Positions 1 to 5,787 of a stretch of 6,818 bases of DNA are shown piece by piece. Below the pieces are notes generated by a model. It was not told the origin of the DNA. It saw only the letters and a program-made list of their open reading frames with translations, and did no database searches. The translations under genes and the position numbers were made by a program. Source of the DNA: Bacteroidales bacterium UBA1179 (lineage in GTDB: Bacteria; Bacteroidota; Bacteroidia; Bacteroidales; Bacteroidaceae); NCBI GenBank assembly GCA_002309915.1, contig DBYT01000100.1, positions 5,355 through 12,172 on the forward strand, written 5' to 3'. Position 1 is the stretch's first letter. Each line of letters begins with the position of its first letter.

Positions 1-864
1 TATATGAACGGTGCTTCAACCAACCCCGATTTCGACGTTGTAGCACGCGCTATCGTTCAGATCAAGAACGCTATCGACGCAGGTATCGAGCTGGGTGCTG
101 AGAACTATGTATTCTGGGGCGGTCGTGAGGGTTACATGAGCCTTCTCAACACAGACCAGAAGCGTGAGAAAGAGCACATGGCTACCATGCTGACCATGGC
201 TCGTGACTATGCACGCAGCAAGGGATTCAAGGGTACATTCCTGATCGAGCCCAAACCGTGCGAGCCTTCAAAGCACCAGTATGATGTTGACACCGAGACC
301 GTTATCGGTTTCCTCAAGGCTCACAAGCTGGATAAGGACTTCAAGGTAAATATCGAGGTTAACCACGCTACTCTGGCCGGTCACACATTCGAGCACGAGC
401 TGGCTTGCGCTGTTGACGCCGGTATGCTCGGTTCAATCGACGCTAACCGCGGTGACGCTCAGAACGGTTGGGATACCGACCAGTTCCCCATCGACAACTA
501 CGAGCTCACTCAGGCTTGGATGGAGATCATCCGTAACGGTGGTCTTGGCACAGGTGGTACAAACTTCGACGCTAAGACTCGTCGTAACTCAACTGATCTT
601 GAGGACATCGCTATCGCTCACATCAGCGGTATGGATGCTATGGCTCGCGCTCTTGAGTCAGCTGCCAAGCTGCTTGAGGAGTCACCCTACAAGAAGATGA
701 AGGCTGAGCGTTACGCTTCATTCGACAGCGGTATGGGTAAGAAGTTCGAGGAGGGCAAGATGACCTTCGAGGAGGCTTACGAGTACGGCAAGAAGGTAGA
801 TGAGCCCAAGCAGACCAGCGGCAAGCAGGAGCTGTACGAGGCTATCGTTGCCATGTACGCTTAA
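1..864 (+). CDS. xylA: Xylose isomerase, C-terminal part (5' end outside window)
   Basis: Xylose isomerase interconverts D-xylose and D-xylulose in the cytoplasm, the entry step of the isomerase route of xylose use. The frame is open from base 1 (a Tyr codon precedes the first Met at base 4), so the gene continues to the left. About 287 residues are present of a family length near 440, so roughly the first 150 are missing. Counting from that Met, the expected metal-site residues of the TIM barrel are all visible: Glu82 with Lys84 in EPKP, Glu118 and His121 in IEVNH, Asp146 in SIDANRG, Asp157 and Asp159 in WDTDQFP, and Asp189 in NFDAK. The C-terminal helical arm is complete and ends in TAA. 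The sequence closely resembles the Bacteroides-type class II enzyme as I remember it. Codon use is strongly biased (GCT for Ala, CGT for Arg, AAG for Lys), consistent with high expression. A strong terminator follows 38 bases downstream. The active site looks intact, so this is a fragment only because of the window edge. Confidence 0.98.
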   Translation, partial: YMNGASTNPDFDVVARAIVQIKNAIDAGIELGAENYVFWGGREGYMSLLNTDQKREKEHMATMLTMARDYARSKGFKGTFLIEPKPCEPSKHQYDVDTETVIGFLKAHKLDKDFKVNIEVNHATLAGHTFEHELACAVDAGMLGSIDANRGDAQNGWDTDQFPIDNYELTQAWMEIIRNGGLGTGGTNFDAKTRRNSTDLEDIAIAHISGMDAMARALESAAKLLEESPYKKMKAERYASFDSGMGKKFEEGKMTFEEAYEYGKKVDEPKQTSGKQELYEAIVAMYA

Positions 865-868
865 TTCC

Positions 869-900
869 AATTGAGAATTCAAAATTGAGAATTGAGAATT
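869..900 (+). repeat. Left arm of inverted heptanucleotide repeat
   Basis: Four tandem 7-nt units start at 871: TTGAGAA, TTCAAAA (degenerate), TTGAGAA, TTGAGAA, then TT. The 32-nt stretch 869-900 is the imperfect reverse complement of 952-983, with 29 of 32 positions pairing by my hand alignment. It begins five bases after the xylA stop codon and ends one base before the terminator stem. Such AT-rich heptad arrays could be a dispersed intergenic repeat, but copy number elsewhere cannot be judged from this window. Confidence 0.9.
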
Positions 901-901
901 A

Positions 902-938
902 GAAAAGACCTTGCGTTCGCAAGGCCTTTTCTTTTTTT
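902..938 (+). terminator. Intrinsic terminator of xylA
   Basis: A 14-bp stem (902-915 with 918-931) carries a single A/C mismatch (908 opposite 925) and has a very tight apex around GTTC. It is followed directly by seven T residues at 932-938. It lies 38 bases after the xylA stop codon. Stem plus T tract is the standard rho-independent design on the plus strand. On the minus strand the hairpin still forms but is followed only by a TTTTC stretch inside the stem and then TAATTC. It could therefore stop transcripts of the converging reductase gene less efficiently. Confidence 0.93.
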
Positions 939-951
939 ACGCAGATTAGAG

Positions 952-983
952 AATTCTCAATTCTCAACTCTCAATTCTCAATT
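952..983 (-). repeat. Right arm of inverted heptanucleotide repeat
   Basis: Four tandem 7-nt units run 954-981: TTCTCAA, TTCTCAA, CTCTCAA, TTCTCAA, then TT. They are the opposite orientation of the left arm at 869-900 and pair with it at 29 of 32 positions. The arm starts 13 bases after the terminator T tract and ends two bases before the stop codon of the reductase gene, so the two arms and the terminator fill nearly the whole intergenic region. Its left edge also contains a perfect 10-bp palindrome, GAGAATTCTC, at 949-958. Confidence 0.9.
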
Positions 984-985
984 TG

Positions 986-1780
986 TCACAACTTGTAGTA
1001 AGCTCCTAATACGCAGTCAAACCATCTTGAGGGAAGGATAGCTTTTAGTAGGACTGAGGCTTTCTGAACCAGTGTGGCAATTATGTAGCGGTTGCGGGGA
1101 TGACGCTTGCGGACGATGCGGCTGATGCGGCGGGCCAGACGGTCGGGCTGGAGGCCGGAGTTCTCGTCGTGCTCTATGCTCTGCATGGATCTGGCGTAGC
1201 CGGGGTAGGCTGCCAGGGCATCGGAATTGTCTACCTTGTCACGCTGGGCGGTGAATCCGGTAGAGAAATCTCCGGGGTTGATTACCGTGACGTTTATGCC
1301 GAACTGACGGACCTCAAGGCGCAGGGACTGGCAGTAACCCTCGATGGCAAACTTGCTGGCTGAGTACATTCCCTGATAGGGAAGTCCCATAAGTCCTCCT
1401 ATGGAGCTGATACATATAATGTGACCGTGCTGCTGCTGGCGCATTATGGGGACAACCAGGCTGACGAGTCTGACCATACCCATAAAGTTGACGTCCATCT
1501 GGCGCTGGGCATCATCAATGGAGGTGAACTCAAGCGGTCCTCCTATGCCCATTCCTGCGTTGCTGATAAGTGTATCTATGCGGCCCTCGGCCTCAACAAC
1601 CTGTGCAACGGCACTCTTGAGTGACTCCTGGTCCTGGACATCGGCCTTTATATAGGTTACGCCGGGCAGGGGGTCGGAGTCCCTGCGGTAGGTGCCATAG
1701 ACCTTGTGGCCGTCAAGACTTAACTGACTGGCCATGGCGCGTCCGAATCCAGAGGTGATACCCGTTATGAGTATGACCAT
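986..1780 (-). CDS. Short-chain dehydrogenase/reductase (SDR), classical type
   Basis: This 264-residue protein is a complete classical SDR, an NAD(P)(H)-dependent oxidoreductase with a Rossmann fold. The cofactor motif TGITSGFG lies at residues 6-13, SNAG at 73-76, the catalytic Asn in VNFMG at 98, Ser125/126 after strand 5, the YSASK active site at Tyr139 and Lys143, and the PG turn at 169-170. Arg32 and Arg33 after the second strand (GTYRR) suggest a preference for NADP(H). The tail beyond about residue 220 is basic, then hydrophobic and aromatic, ending YYKL; it may form the substrate lid or touch the membrane. The substrate cannot be read from the sequence; lipid, steroid-like or sugar-derived carbonyls are all possible in this superfamily. 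The gene starts one base after the stop of the upstream MscS gene (TGA-T-ATG), so it is the second gene of a two-gene operon. The start gives the standard beta-strand/TGxxxGxG opening, and no strong ribosome site is seen. Confidence 0.94.
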   Translation of the reverse strand: MVILITGITSGFGRAMASQLSLDGHKVYGTYRRDSDPLPGVTYIKADVQDQESLKSAVAQVVEAEGRIDTLISNAGMGIGGPLEFTSIDDAQRQMDVNFMGMVRLVSLVVPIMRQQQHGHIICISSIGGLMGLPYQGMYSASKFAIEGYCQSLRLEVRQFGINVTVINPGDFSTGFTAQRDKVDNSDALAAYPGYARSMQSIEHDENSGLQPDRLARRISRIVRKRHPRNRYIIATLVQKASVLLKAILPSRWFDCVLGAYYKL

Positions 1781-1781
1781 A

Positions 1782-2705
1782 TCACTTGCTCAGGGTTACG
1801 TTCATGTGAGGATACTCAAAGTGGAATCCCTGCTTGGGCAACTCGGTGAAGAGGGCCTTGTTCAGGTCAAACTTGAGCGGCCAGTAATCAGCTGACTTGA
1901 CCCATACACGTGCCAGGAAGGTGACTGTGCTGTCATTCATGGCGCTCAGTACGGACATGGGATCAGCCGCACCCTTGGTCTTGGCGTCAAGGACACGGTC
2001 ATCGGCATGGAGTATCTTGAGGATGGCCTCGATGCACTTGTCGGCATCGGTCTCATAAGCCATGTTCAGCTCTATGTCAAGACGGCGTATGGATTTGGCC
2101 GAATAGTTGTCGATGTTGCCGTTGGAGAGTGCTCCGTTGGGGATGATGATCTCGCGGTTATCGGGGGTGACCAGTTTGGTGTTTACTATCGATACGGCTT
2201 TTACGGTACCGCTGAAACCCTGTGCGCTGATGAAATCACCTGCTTTGAAGGGCTTGAATACCAGAATCATAAGGCCGCCGGCAAAGTTTGATACGGTTCC
2301 GCTCAGAGCCATACCTATGGCCATACCTCCGGCAGCCAGAAGTGCTGCAAGCGATGTGGTGTTGATACCCAGGGCGCCTATGGTTACTATGATAAGGAGT
2401 ACTGTAAGCGTTATGGATACGAGTGACGTGATGAACGTTGACAGGGTGGCCTCGGTGTTGCGCTTGGTGAAGAACTTGCCCAGCCATATCTTGACTCTTT
2501 TGATGAGCCATGCACCTATGATGTAGATGGCGATTGCGGCCAGAAGTTTGAGGCCGAAATCAATGGCGCTCTGCAACAGGTCCTTGAGAAGGGTGTTGGG
2601 GTCCTCCTTGACCTGTGAGATAAGGTTACTGGTAACAGCTTTGATGGAATCGTTCACATTGATGACGGTTTCGGGATCAACGGTTGTAGCTTGAAGGAAT
2701 AACAT
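1782..2705 (-). CDS. MscS-type small-conductance mechanosensitive channel
   Basis: This 307-residue inner-membrane protein matches the MscS family, whose channels open under membrane tension to release solutes during hypo-osmotic shock. Residues 1-45 form a polar N-terminal stretch, followed by TM1 at about 49-68 and TM2 at about 89-110. The pore-lining TM3, at about 117-150, is rich in Gly and Ala (AALLAAGGMAIGMALSG) and continues into the family signature FAGG...VFKPFKAGDFI. The beta domain follows with the conserved TPDNREIIIPNG at 180-191 and GNIDNYS at 196-202, then the alpha/beta C-terminal domain to the end. E. coli MscS has 286 residues, so this is a near-minimal single-unit channel with a slightly longer N-terminus. 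It is the first gene of a unit with the SDR gene, one base apart, and it diverges from the TPR/HTH gene. The ATG at 2703-2705 is followed by a weakly hydrophobic start. No Shine-Dalgarno sequence is evident. Confidence 0.95.
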   Translation of the reverse strand: MLFLQATTVDPETVINVNDSIKAVTSNLISQVKEDPNTLLKDLLQSAIDFGLKLLAAIAIYIIGAWLIKRVKIWLGKFFTKRNTEATLSTFITSLVSITLTVLLIIVTIGALGINTTSLAALLAAGGMAIGMALSGTVSNFAGGLMILVFKPFKAGDFISAQGFSGTVKAVSIVNTKLVTPDNREIIIPNGALSNGNIDNYSAKSIRRLDIELNMAYETDADKCIEAILKILHADDRVLDAKTKGAADPMSVLSAMNDSTVTFLARVWVKSADYWPLKFDLNKALFTELPKQGFHFEYPHMNVTLSK

Positions 2706-2772
2706 AGTCCGTAGTATTTATGTGCCGTAAATTTAAATATTATTCCCGATAAATGGCTATTTTTGGCAAGAT
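2706..2772. promoter_or_regulatory. Divergent AT-rich promoter region (mscS / TPR-HTH)
   Basis: These 67 bases separate two divergent genes and must hold, or lie close to, the promoters of both. They are markedly AT-rich compared with the flanking genes. The overlapping palindromes TAAATTTA (2728-2735) and ATTTAAAT (2731-2738) sit near the middle. TAAATTTA differs from the Bacteroidetes -7 consensus TAnnTTTG only at its last base and, being a palindrome, reads the same on both strands. No TTTG box at the usual -33 spacing was found for either direction. Which bases a regulator might bind is unknown. Confidence 0.5.
2758..2765 (+). promoter_or_regulatory. Possible Bacteroidetes -7 box (TATTTTTG) for the TPR/HTH gene
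   Basis: The octamer matches TAnnTTTG exactly. It ends seven bases before the ATG at 2773, which would put the transcription start at or almost at the start codon and give a leaderless or nearly leaderless message. No matching -33 TTTG/TTG is seen about 19-21 bases upstream, so a chance match in AT-rich DNA is quite possible. Confidence 0.25.
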
Positions 2773-4230
2773 ATGAAAAAGAGTCTCCTTTTATTGACAT
2801 TCCCGTTGCTGTTTGTCTTTGCCGGTTGCGGCCGTAGTGGGATGAGCTATAGCCTTAAGACGATAGAGAAGTCCCTGACCGAGAAATCGGTAGAGGCAGG
2901 TATTAACCTGGACAGTATCAACTCCGTAAACCGTAAGGGGCATAACAAAAGGTACTGTCTGGCTATGGGTTGGTATGAACTTGGAAAGGCCTATTCGGGT
3001 ATGGCCAGGGATCCGGAAGCAATATACGCTCTGCTTAAGGCACGCGAACTCTTTGCCGATACCCTGTCGACTGAGTATGAATCGACTTTGAATCTTCTGG
3101 GATTGCATTACATCAACCGCGGCCTTTATGACGACGCTATAAAAACCTTCTCCACATGCATGAAACTGTATGGGCGTGACGGTAATGTGAGCATGGTTTC
3201 CAATACATATTACAATCTGGGAGTGGCATATTTCGGCAAGAAGGAATACGCCCGCTCACAGAAATATTTTGAGTCCATGCTTGATGACTGGGGTCTTGAT
3301 GCTGAAAAGCGTAACTCCTGCTATCTGTATCTGGCCTATATTGAGAATGACCTGTATAACAAGGAGGCCGCAGACCGTGAACTGGAACTGGCCGATAAAT
3401 ACATAGCCGAATGCAAGACCGAGAGGGCCAAGGCTCCCGGATATGCCATCAAGGGTATAGCCCTTTATTATAAACATGAGAATGATTCGGCTTTCGTATA
3501 TCTGGAGAAAGCTCACCGTCTGTCAGATGACCTGAACACCAAGATTCTGGCTATTACGGGACTGGAGTGGGTGGCAACCCAGATGAGACAGTATCAGGCA
3601 GCCTGGAACGCCGAGATCACGAACAAGGAGTATCAGGAGCAGCTTAACAGGATGTCGAACCAGTCGGAGATTACGCAGATCCAGCTTCAGCATAATGATG
3701 AGATGCAGAACCTGAAATTCAGGACGAGGGTGACCAGAGTCATTTGGATCAGTATATCGCTCATAATAATCCTGATTGCGGCGGTCATCATCTACATTAT
3801 CCAGCGTGACCGCAAGAGAGAGGCTTACTACCTTAAGAAGTATGATGACCTTATCCAGAAACAGATTGAGGAGAAAGCAAATTCAGAGGGTAACCGTATC
3901 ATGGAGGCTTGTGAGGCTTTCCGTACGGGTATCGCATTCAATCTGGTGAATGACGTGGCTCTGCAGAAACGCTCATTCCGTCAGGAGGAGAGGGATGTGG
4001 TGGTGCATGACATCAATCTGTATTTTGCAAATCCCATAGCGGCTCTCAGGGCCGAGGCCGGCAGGCTGGGTCAGCAGGATATCAACCTTATATTCTGTAC
4101 GTTGCTGGGTTTTGACCAGGAGCTTGTTGCTGACATAATGTGCACGTCACGCTCCAATATGCGCAGCATCAAATCCCGTCTCAAGTCCAAGATATCGGCC
4201 GATACGTTCTCCCTTTATTTCAAGGAGTGA
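2773..4230 (+). CDS. Membrane-tethered TPR protein with C-terminal HTH (probable transcriptional regulator)
   Basis: This 485-residue protein probably couples a periplasmic TPR sensor to a cytoplasmic DNA-binding domain. Residues 1-18 form a signal peptide ending in a lipobox-like FAGC, with Cys19 as possible lipid site; no Asp/Glu-rich surface-export signal follows. TPR-like helical pairs span about 60-280 (clearest at 141-170, NTYYNLGVAYFGKKEY). A polar, Gln-rich, probably coiled stretch covers 283-318, and one strong TM helix lies at about 322-343. Basic RDRKRE follows, fitting positive-inside topology with a cytoplasmic C-terminus. Residues 400-485 resemble the HTH tail of Bacteroidetes TPR regulators: QQDINLIFCTLLGF, then QELVADIMCTSRSN and the basic helix MRSIKSRLKSKI. 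The start is the first ATG after an in-frame TAA at 2734-2736 and gives a proper signal peptide. The gene diverges from mscS, which is a possible target by position only. DNA binding is inferred, and the ligand or partner is unknown. Confidence 0.9.
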   Translation: MKKSLLLLTFPLLFVFAGCGRSGMSYSLKTIEKSLTEKSVEAGINLDSINSVNRKGHNKRYCLAMGWYELGKAYSGMARDPEAIYALLKARELFADTLSTEYESTLNLLGLHYINRGLYDDAIKTFSTCMKLYGRDGNVSMVSNTYYNLGVAYFGKKEYARSQKYFESMLDDWGLDAEKRNSCYLYLAYIENDLYNKEAADRELELADKYIAECKTERAKAPGYAIKGIALYYKHENDSAFVYLEKAHRLSDDLNTKILAITGLEWVATQMRQYQAAWNAEITNKEYQEQLNRMSNQSEITQIQLQHNDEMQNLKFRTRVTRVIWISISLIIILIAAVIIYIIQRDRKREAYYLKKYDDLIQKQIEEKANSEGNRIMEACEAFRTGIAFNLVNDVALQKRSFRQEERDVVVHDINLYFANPIAALRAEAGRLGQQDINLIFCTLLGFDQELVADIMCTSRSNMRSIKSRLKSKISADTFSLYFKE

Positions 4231-4231
4231 C

Positions 4232-4705
4232 TTATTTTATAAAGGAGATGGCTCCGAATACGCCCAGGCTGGCGGCCAGCATTATTGCGGCTGCGAGCAG
4301 GAGTCCCATGAGTATGTAGAGTATGCTCTTCTTGAAATCCAGGTCAAGAAGGCTTGCGGCCAGTGTGCCTGTCCATGCGCCGGTGCCGGGCAGAGGAATG
4401 CCCACAAAGAGCAGCAGAGCCATGTAAAGGCCCATTCCGGCTTTCTCTTCAAGCTTACGTCCGCCTTTCTCGCCTTTCTCAAGACACCAATGGCAGAATC
4501 CGCCGATGACTTTCTTGTTCTCTCCCCAGACCAGGAACCTGCGTGCAAAAAGGAATATGAACGGTACCGGAAGCATGTTGCCTATCAGAGCCACTATGAT
4601 GGAGGGAACAATAGGCAGATCGAAACCTACGGCGTAGGGGATGGCACCGCGCAGTTCAATAAGCGGAACCATTGAGATAAGGAAAACTATCAGATATTTT
4701 TTCAT
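4232..4705 (-). CDS. Small multidrug-export family membrane protein (COG2426 / PF06695 type)
   Basis: This 157-residue integral membrane protein fits the family labelled small multidrug export. It has an N-terminal hydrophobic segment leading into E17-LRGAIP (17-23), a TM region at about 31-54, a polar basic loop at 61-88 with Cys71 and Cys74, a second hydrophobic segment at 91-103 running into PLPGTGAWTG (104-113), and a long C-terminal TM region at about 127-155. The two Pro/Gly motifs, each beside a hydrophobic segment, look like paired re-entrant loops. I recall structure predictions linking this family to the DedA/VTT fold, so a lipid or small-solute transport role is as plausible as drug export. 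The family name should not be taken as proven function. Its start overlaps the stop of the upstream TPR gene as ATGA (4702-4705), so translation is probably coupled. It is the last gene of the glnS operon and ends one base from the converging TPR/HTH gene. Confidence 0.9.
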   Translation of the reverse strand: MKKYLIVFLISMVPLIELRGAIPYAVGFDLPIVPSIIVALIGNMLPVPFIFLFARRFLVWGENKKVIGGFCHWCLEKGEKGGRKLEEKAGMGLYMALLLFVGIPLPGTGAWTGTLAASLLDLDFKKSILYILMGLLLAAAIMLAASLGVFGAISFIK

Positions 4706-5787
4706 AGGTTCTGGGGTAGTATGGCTTGAGCCAGTTTCTTGAGGTCCTCGTCATCGGGATCAAGCGCAAGGCCTTCACGCAGATGTCTCTGGGCCTGCTC
4801 GTCGCGTCCTGTACGGCGGGATGTGTCGGCCAGATAGTAGTAGAGTTCCACATACATCTCAACAGGTACGTCCTCGTCAAGCATAAGCATGGCCAGAGTG
4901 TCCATGAACTTGTCATATGCCTCCTCATAGCGCTCCATCTCATACAGGCAGCGTGCACAGTAGTAGAGCAGGGTGTATGATGCGGGGTCATCGTCCAACA
5001 GGGACTTGTATATGTCATAGGCACCTTTCCAGTCCTCCATATTGAAGATGCAGCTGGCTTTCATCATGCGGGCCGATTTGTCATCGGGCTCAATGGCCTC
5101 GATAAACTCAAAGCACTCGCGGGCCTTGGCGTAATCATTCTTCTCGTAGTATATACGGCCCAACTGGTCCCAGTAGTAGGTGTCATATGCGAACTCGTCA
5201 AGCAGGTGGTTGTACCACTCGATTGCGGTGTCTGCCTGGCCTGTGTCAAAGAAGAGGTCAGCCTGAAGCTCTATGAAGTTGCGGGAATCAGGTGACAGCA
5301 CCAGAGCCATGTCCAGCCATTTCTGACAAAGGTCATAGTTGCGGTTGTCCATGTACTTGACGATGATGTCGTTGAGCATGCCCGGATCGTCATCGCTCAA
5401 CTGGACGGCCTGTGTGAAATAGGCGTCGGCATCGTCGGGACGGTCAAAGGCAAGTTCAATCTCACCTTTCAGATAGAGCAGCTCCTGATTGTCGGGGTCC
5501 GATATGGACTCGGTCAGTACACGGGCCTCATCCTTGAGACCGCGGCGGAGCAGGTTATTGCCCTTGGATATGAGGATATCGGAATCCGATGGATGCAGTC
5601 TGAGACCGTATTCTATGGCAGTGTCAGACTTGTCCAGATCACCGTTCATGGAGTAATACTCGGCAATATTGGCTATGTCCATGCTGTCAAAATAGACGGA
5701 ACCACCGTCTGCCAGCATGTTCTCATACGAGGCAAGAAGTTCAGTGAACTCTCTGCTGTCATAGTATGATGCCGAGTCGTCTTTCAT
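4702..5787 (-). CDS. Cytosolic tetratricopeptide-repeat protein
   Basis: This 361-residue protein is built almost wholly of TPR helical pairs, roughly nine, from about residue 33 to 347. Clear units include residues 40-66 (EYYSMNGDLDKSDTAIEYG), 101-134, 204-236 (YWDQLGRIYYEKNDYAKARE), 272-300 and 312-346 (ending LALDPDDEDL). There is no signal peptide or membrane segment, so it should be cytoplasmic. It is strikingly acidic and rich in Asp and Tyr. TPR arrays of this sort act as protein-binding scaffolds; no catalytic domain is visible and the partner is unknown. Its ATG overlaps the glnS stop by one base (TGATG, 5785-5789), and its own stop overlaps the next start by four bases (ATGA). The three genes therefore form one translationally coupled operon. 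The N-terminus (MKDDSASYYD) is short and polar before the first repeat. Association with glnS suggests a housekeeping role but does not define it. Confidence 0.92.
   Translation of the reverse strand: MKDDSASYYDSREFTELLASYENMLADGGSVYFDSMDIANIAEYYSMNGDLDKSDTAIEYGLRLHPSDSDILISKGNNLLRRGLKDEARVLTESISDPDNQELLYLKGEIELAFDRPDDADAYFTQAVQLSDDDPGMLNDIIVKYMDNRNYDLCQKWLDMALVLSPDSRNFIELQADLFFDTGQADTAIEWYNHLLDEFAYDTYYWDQLGRIYYEKNDYAKARECFEFIEAIEPDDKSARMMKASCIFNMEDWKGAYDIYKSLLDDDPASYTLLYYCARCLYEMERYEEAYDKFMDTLAMLMLDEDVPVEMYVELYYYLADTSRRTGRDEQAQRHLREGLALDPDDEDLKKLAQAILPQNL

Noticed and set aside
4..6. ATG near the left edge as the true xylA start
   Set aside because: The frame is open upstream of it and XylA normally has some 150 more residues before this point; MNGAST is internal family sequence.
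865..985. Heptad-repeat region considered as a CRISPR array or insertion-sequence end
   Set aside because: Units are 7 nt with no spacers, there is no transposase gene or target-site duplication, and the centre is an ordinary terminator.
2107..2526. 139-codon open frame on the plus strand opposite the mscS gene
   Set aside because: It lies wholly antisense to a clear MscS coding region, has no recognisable domain, and its composition follows from the codon use of the opposite strand.
2728..2738. TAAATTTA / ATTTAAAT palindromes as a defined operator
   Set aside because: They are short AT-only palindromes that occur easily by chance in AT-rich spacers, with no second copy or conservation evidence here; they are noted only as part of the divergent promoter region.
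4209..4247. Inverted repeat CTCCCTTTAT / ATAAAGGAG across the convergent junction, considered as a terminator
   Set aside because: The stem needs a bulge, the loop is about 20 bases, and no T tract follows on either strand, so it does not look like an intrinsic terminator.
4656..5024. 122-codon alternative frame spanning the TPR / COG2426 junction
   Set aside because: It overlaps two well-supported genes in another frame and has a Thr/Pro/Cys/Trp-rich, non-protein-like composition.
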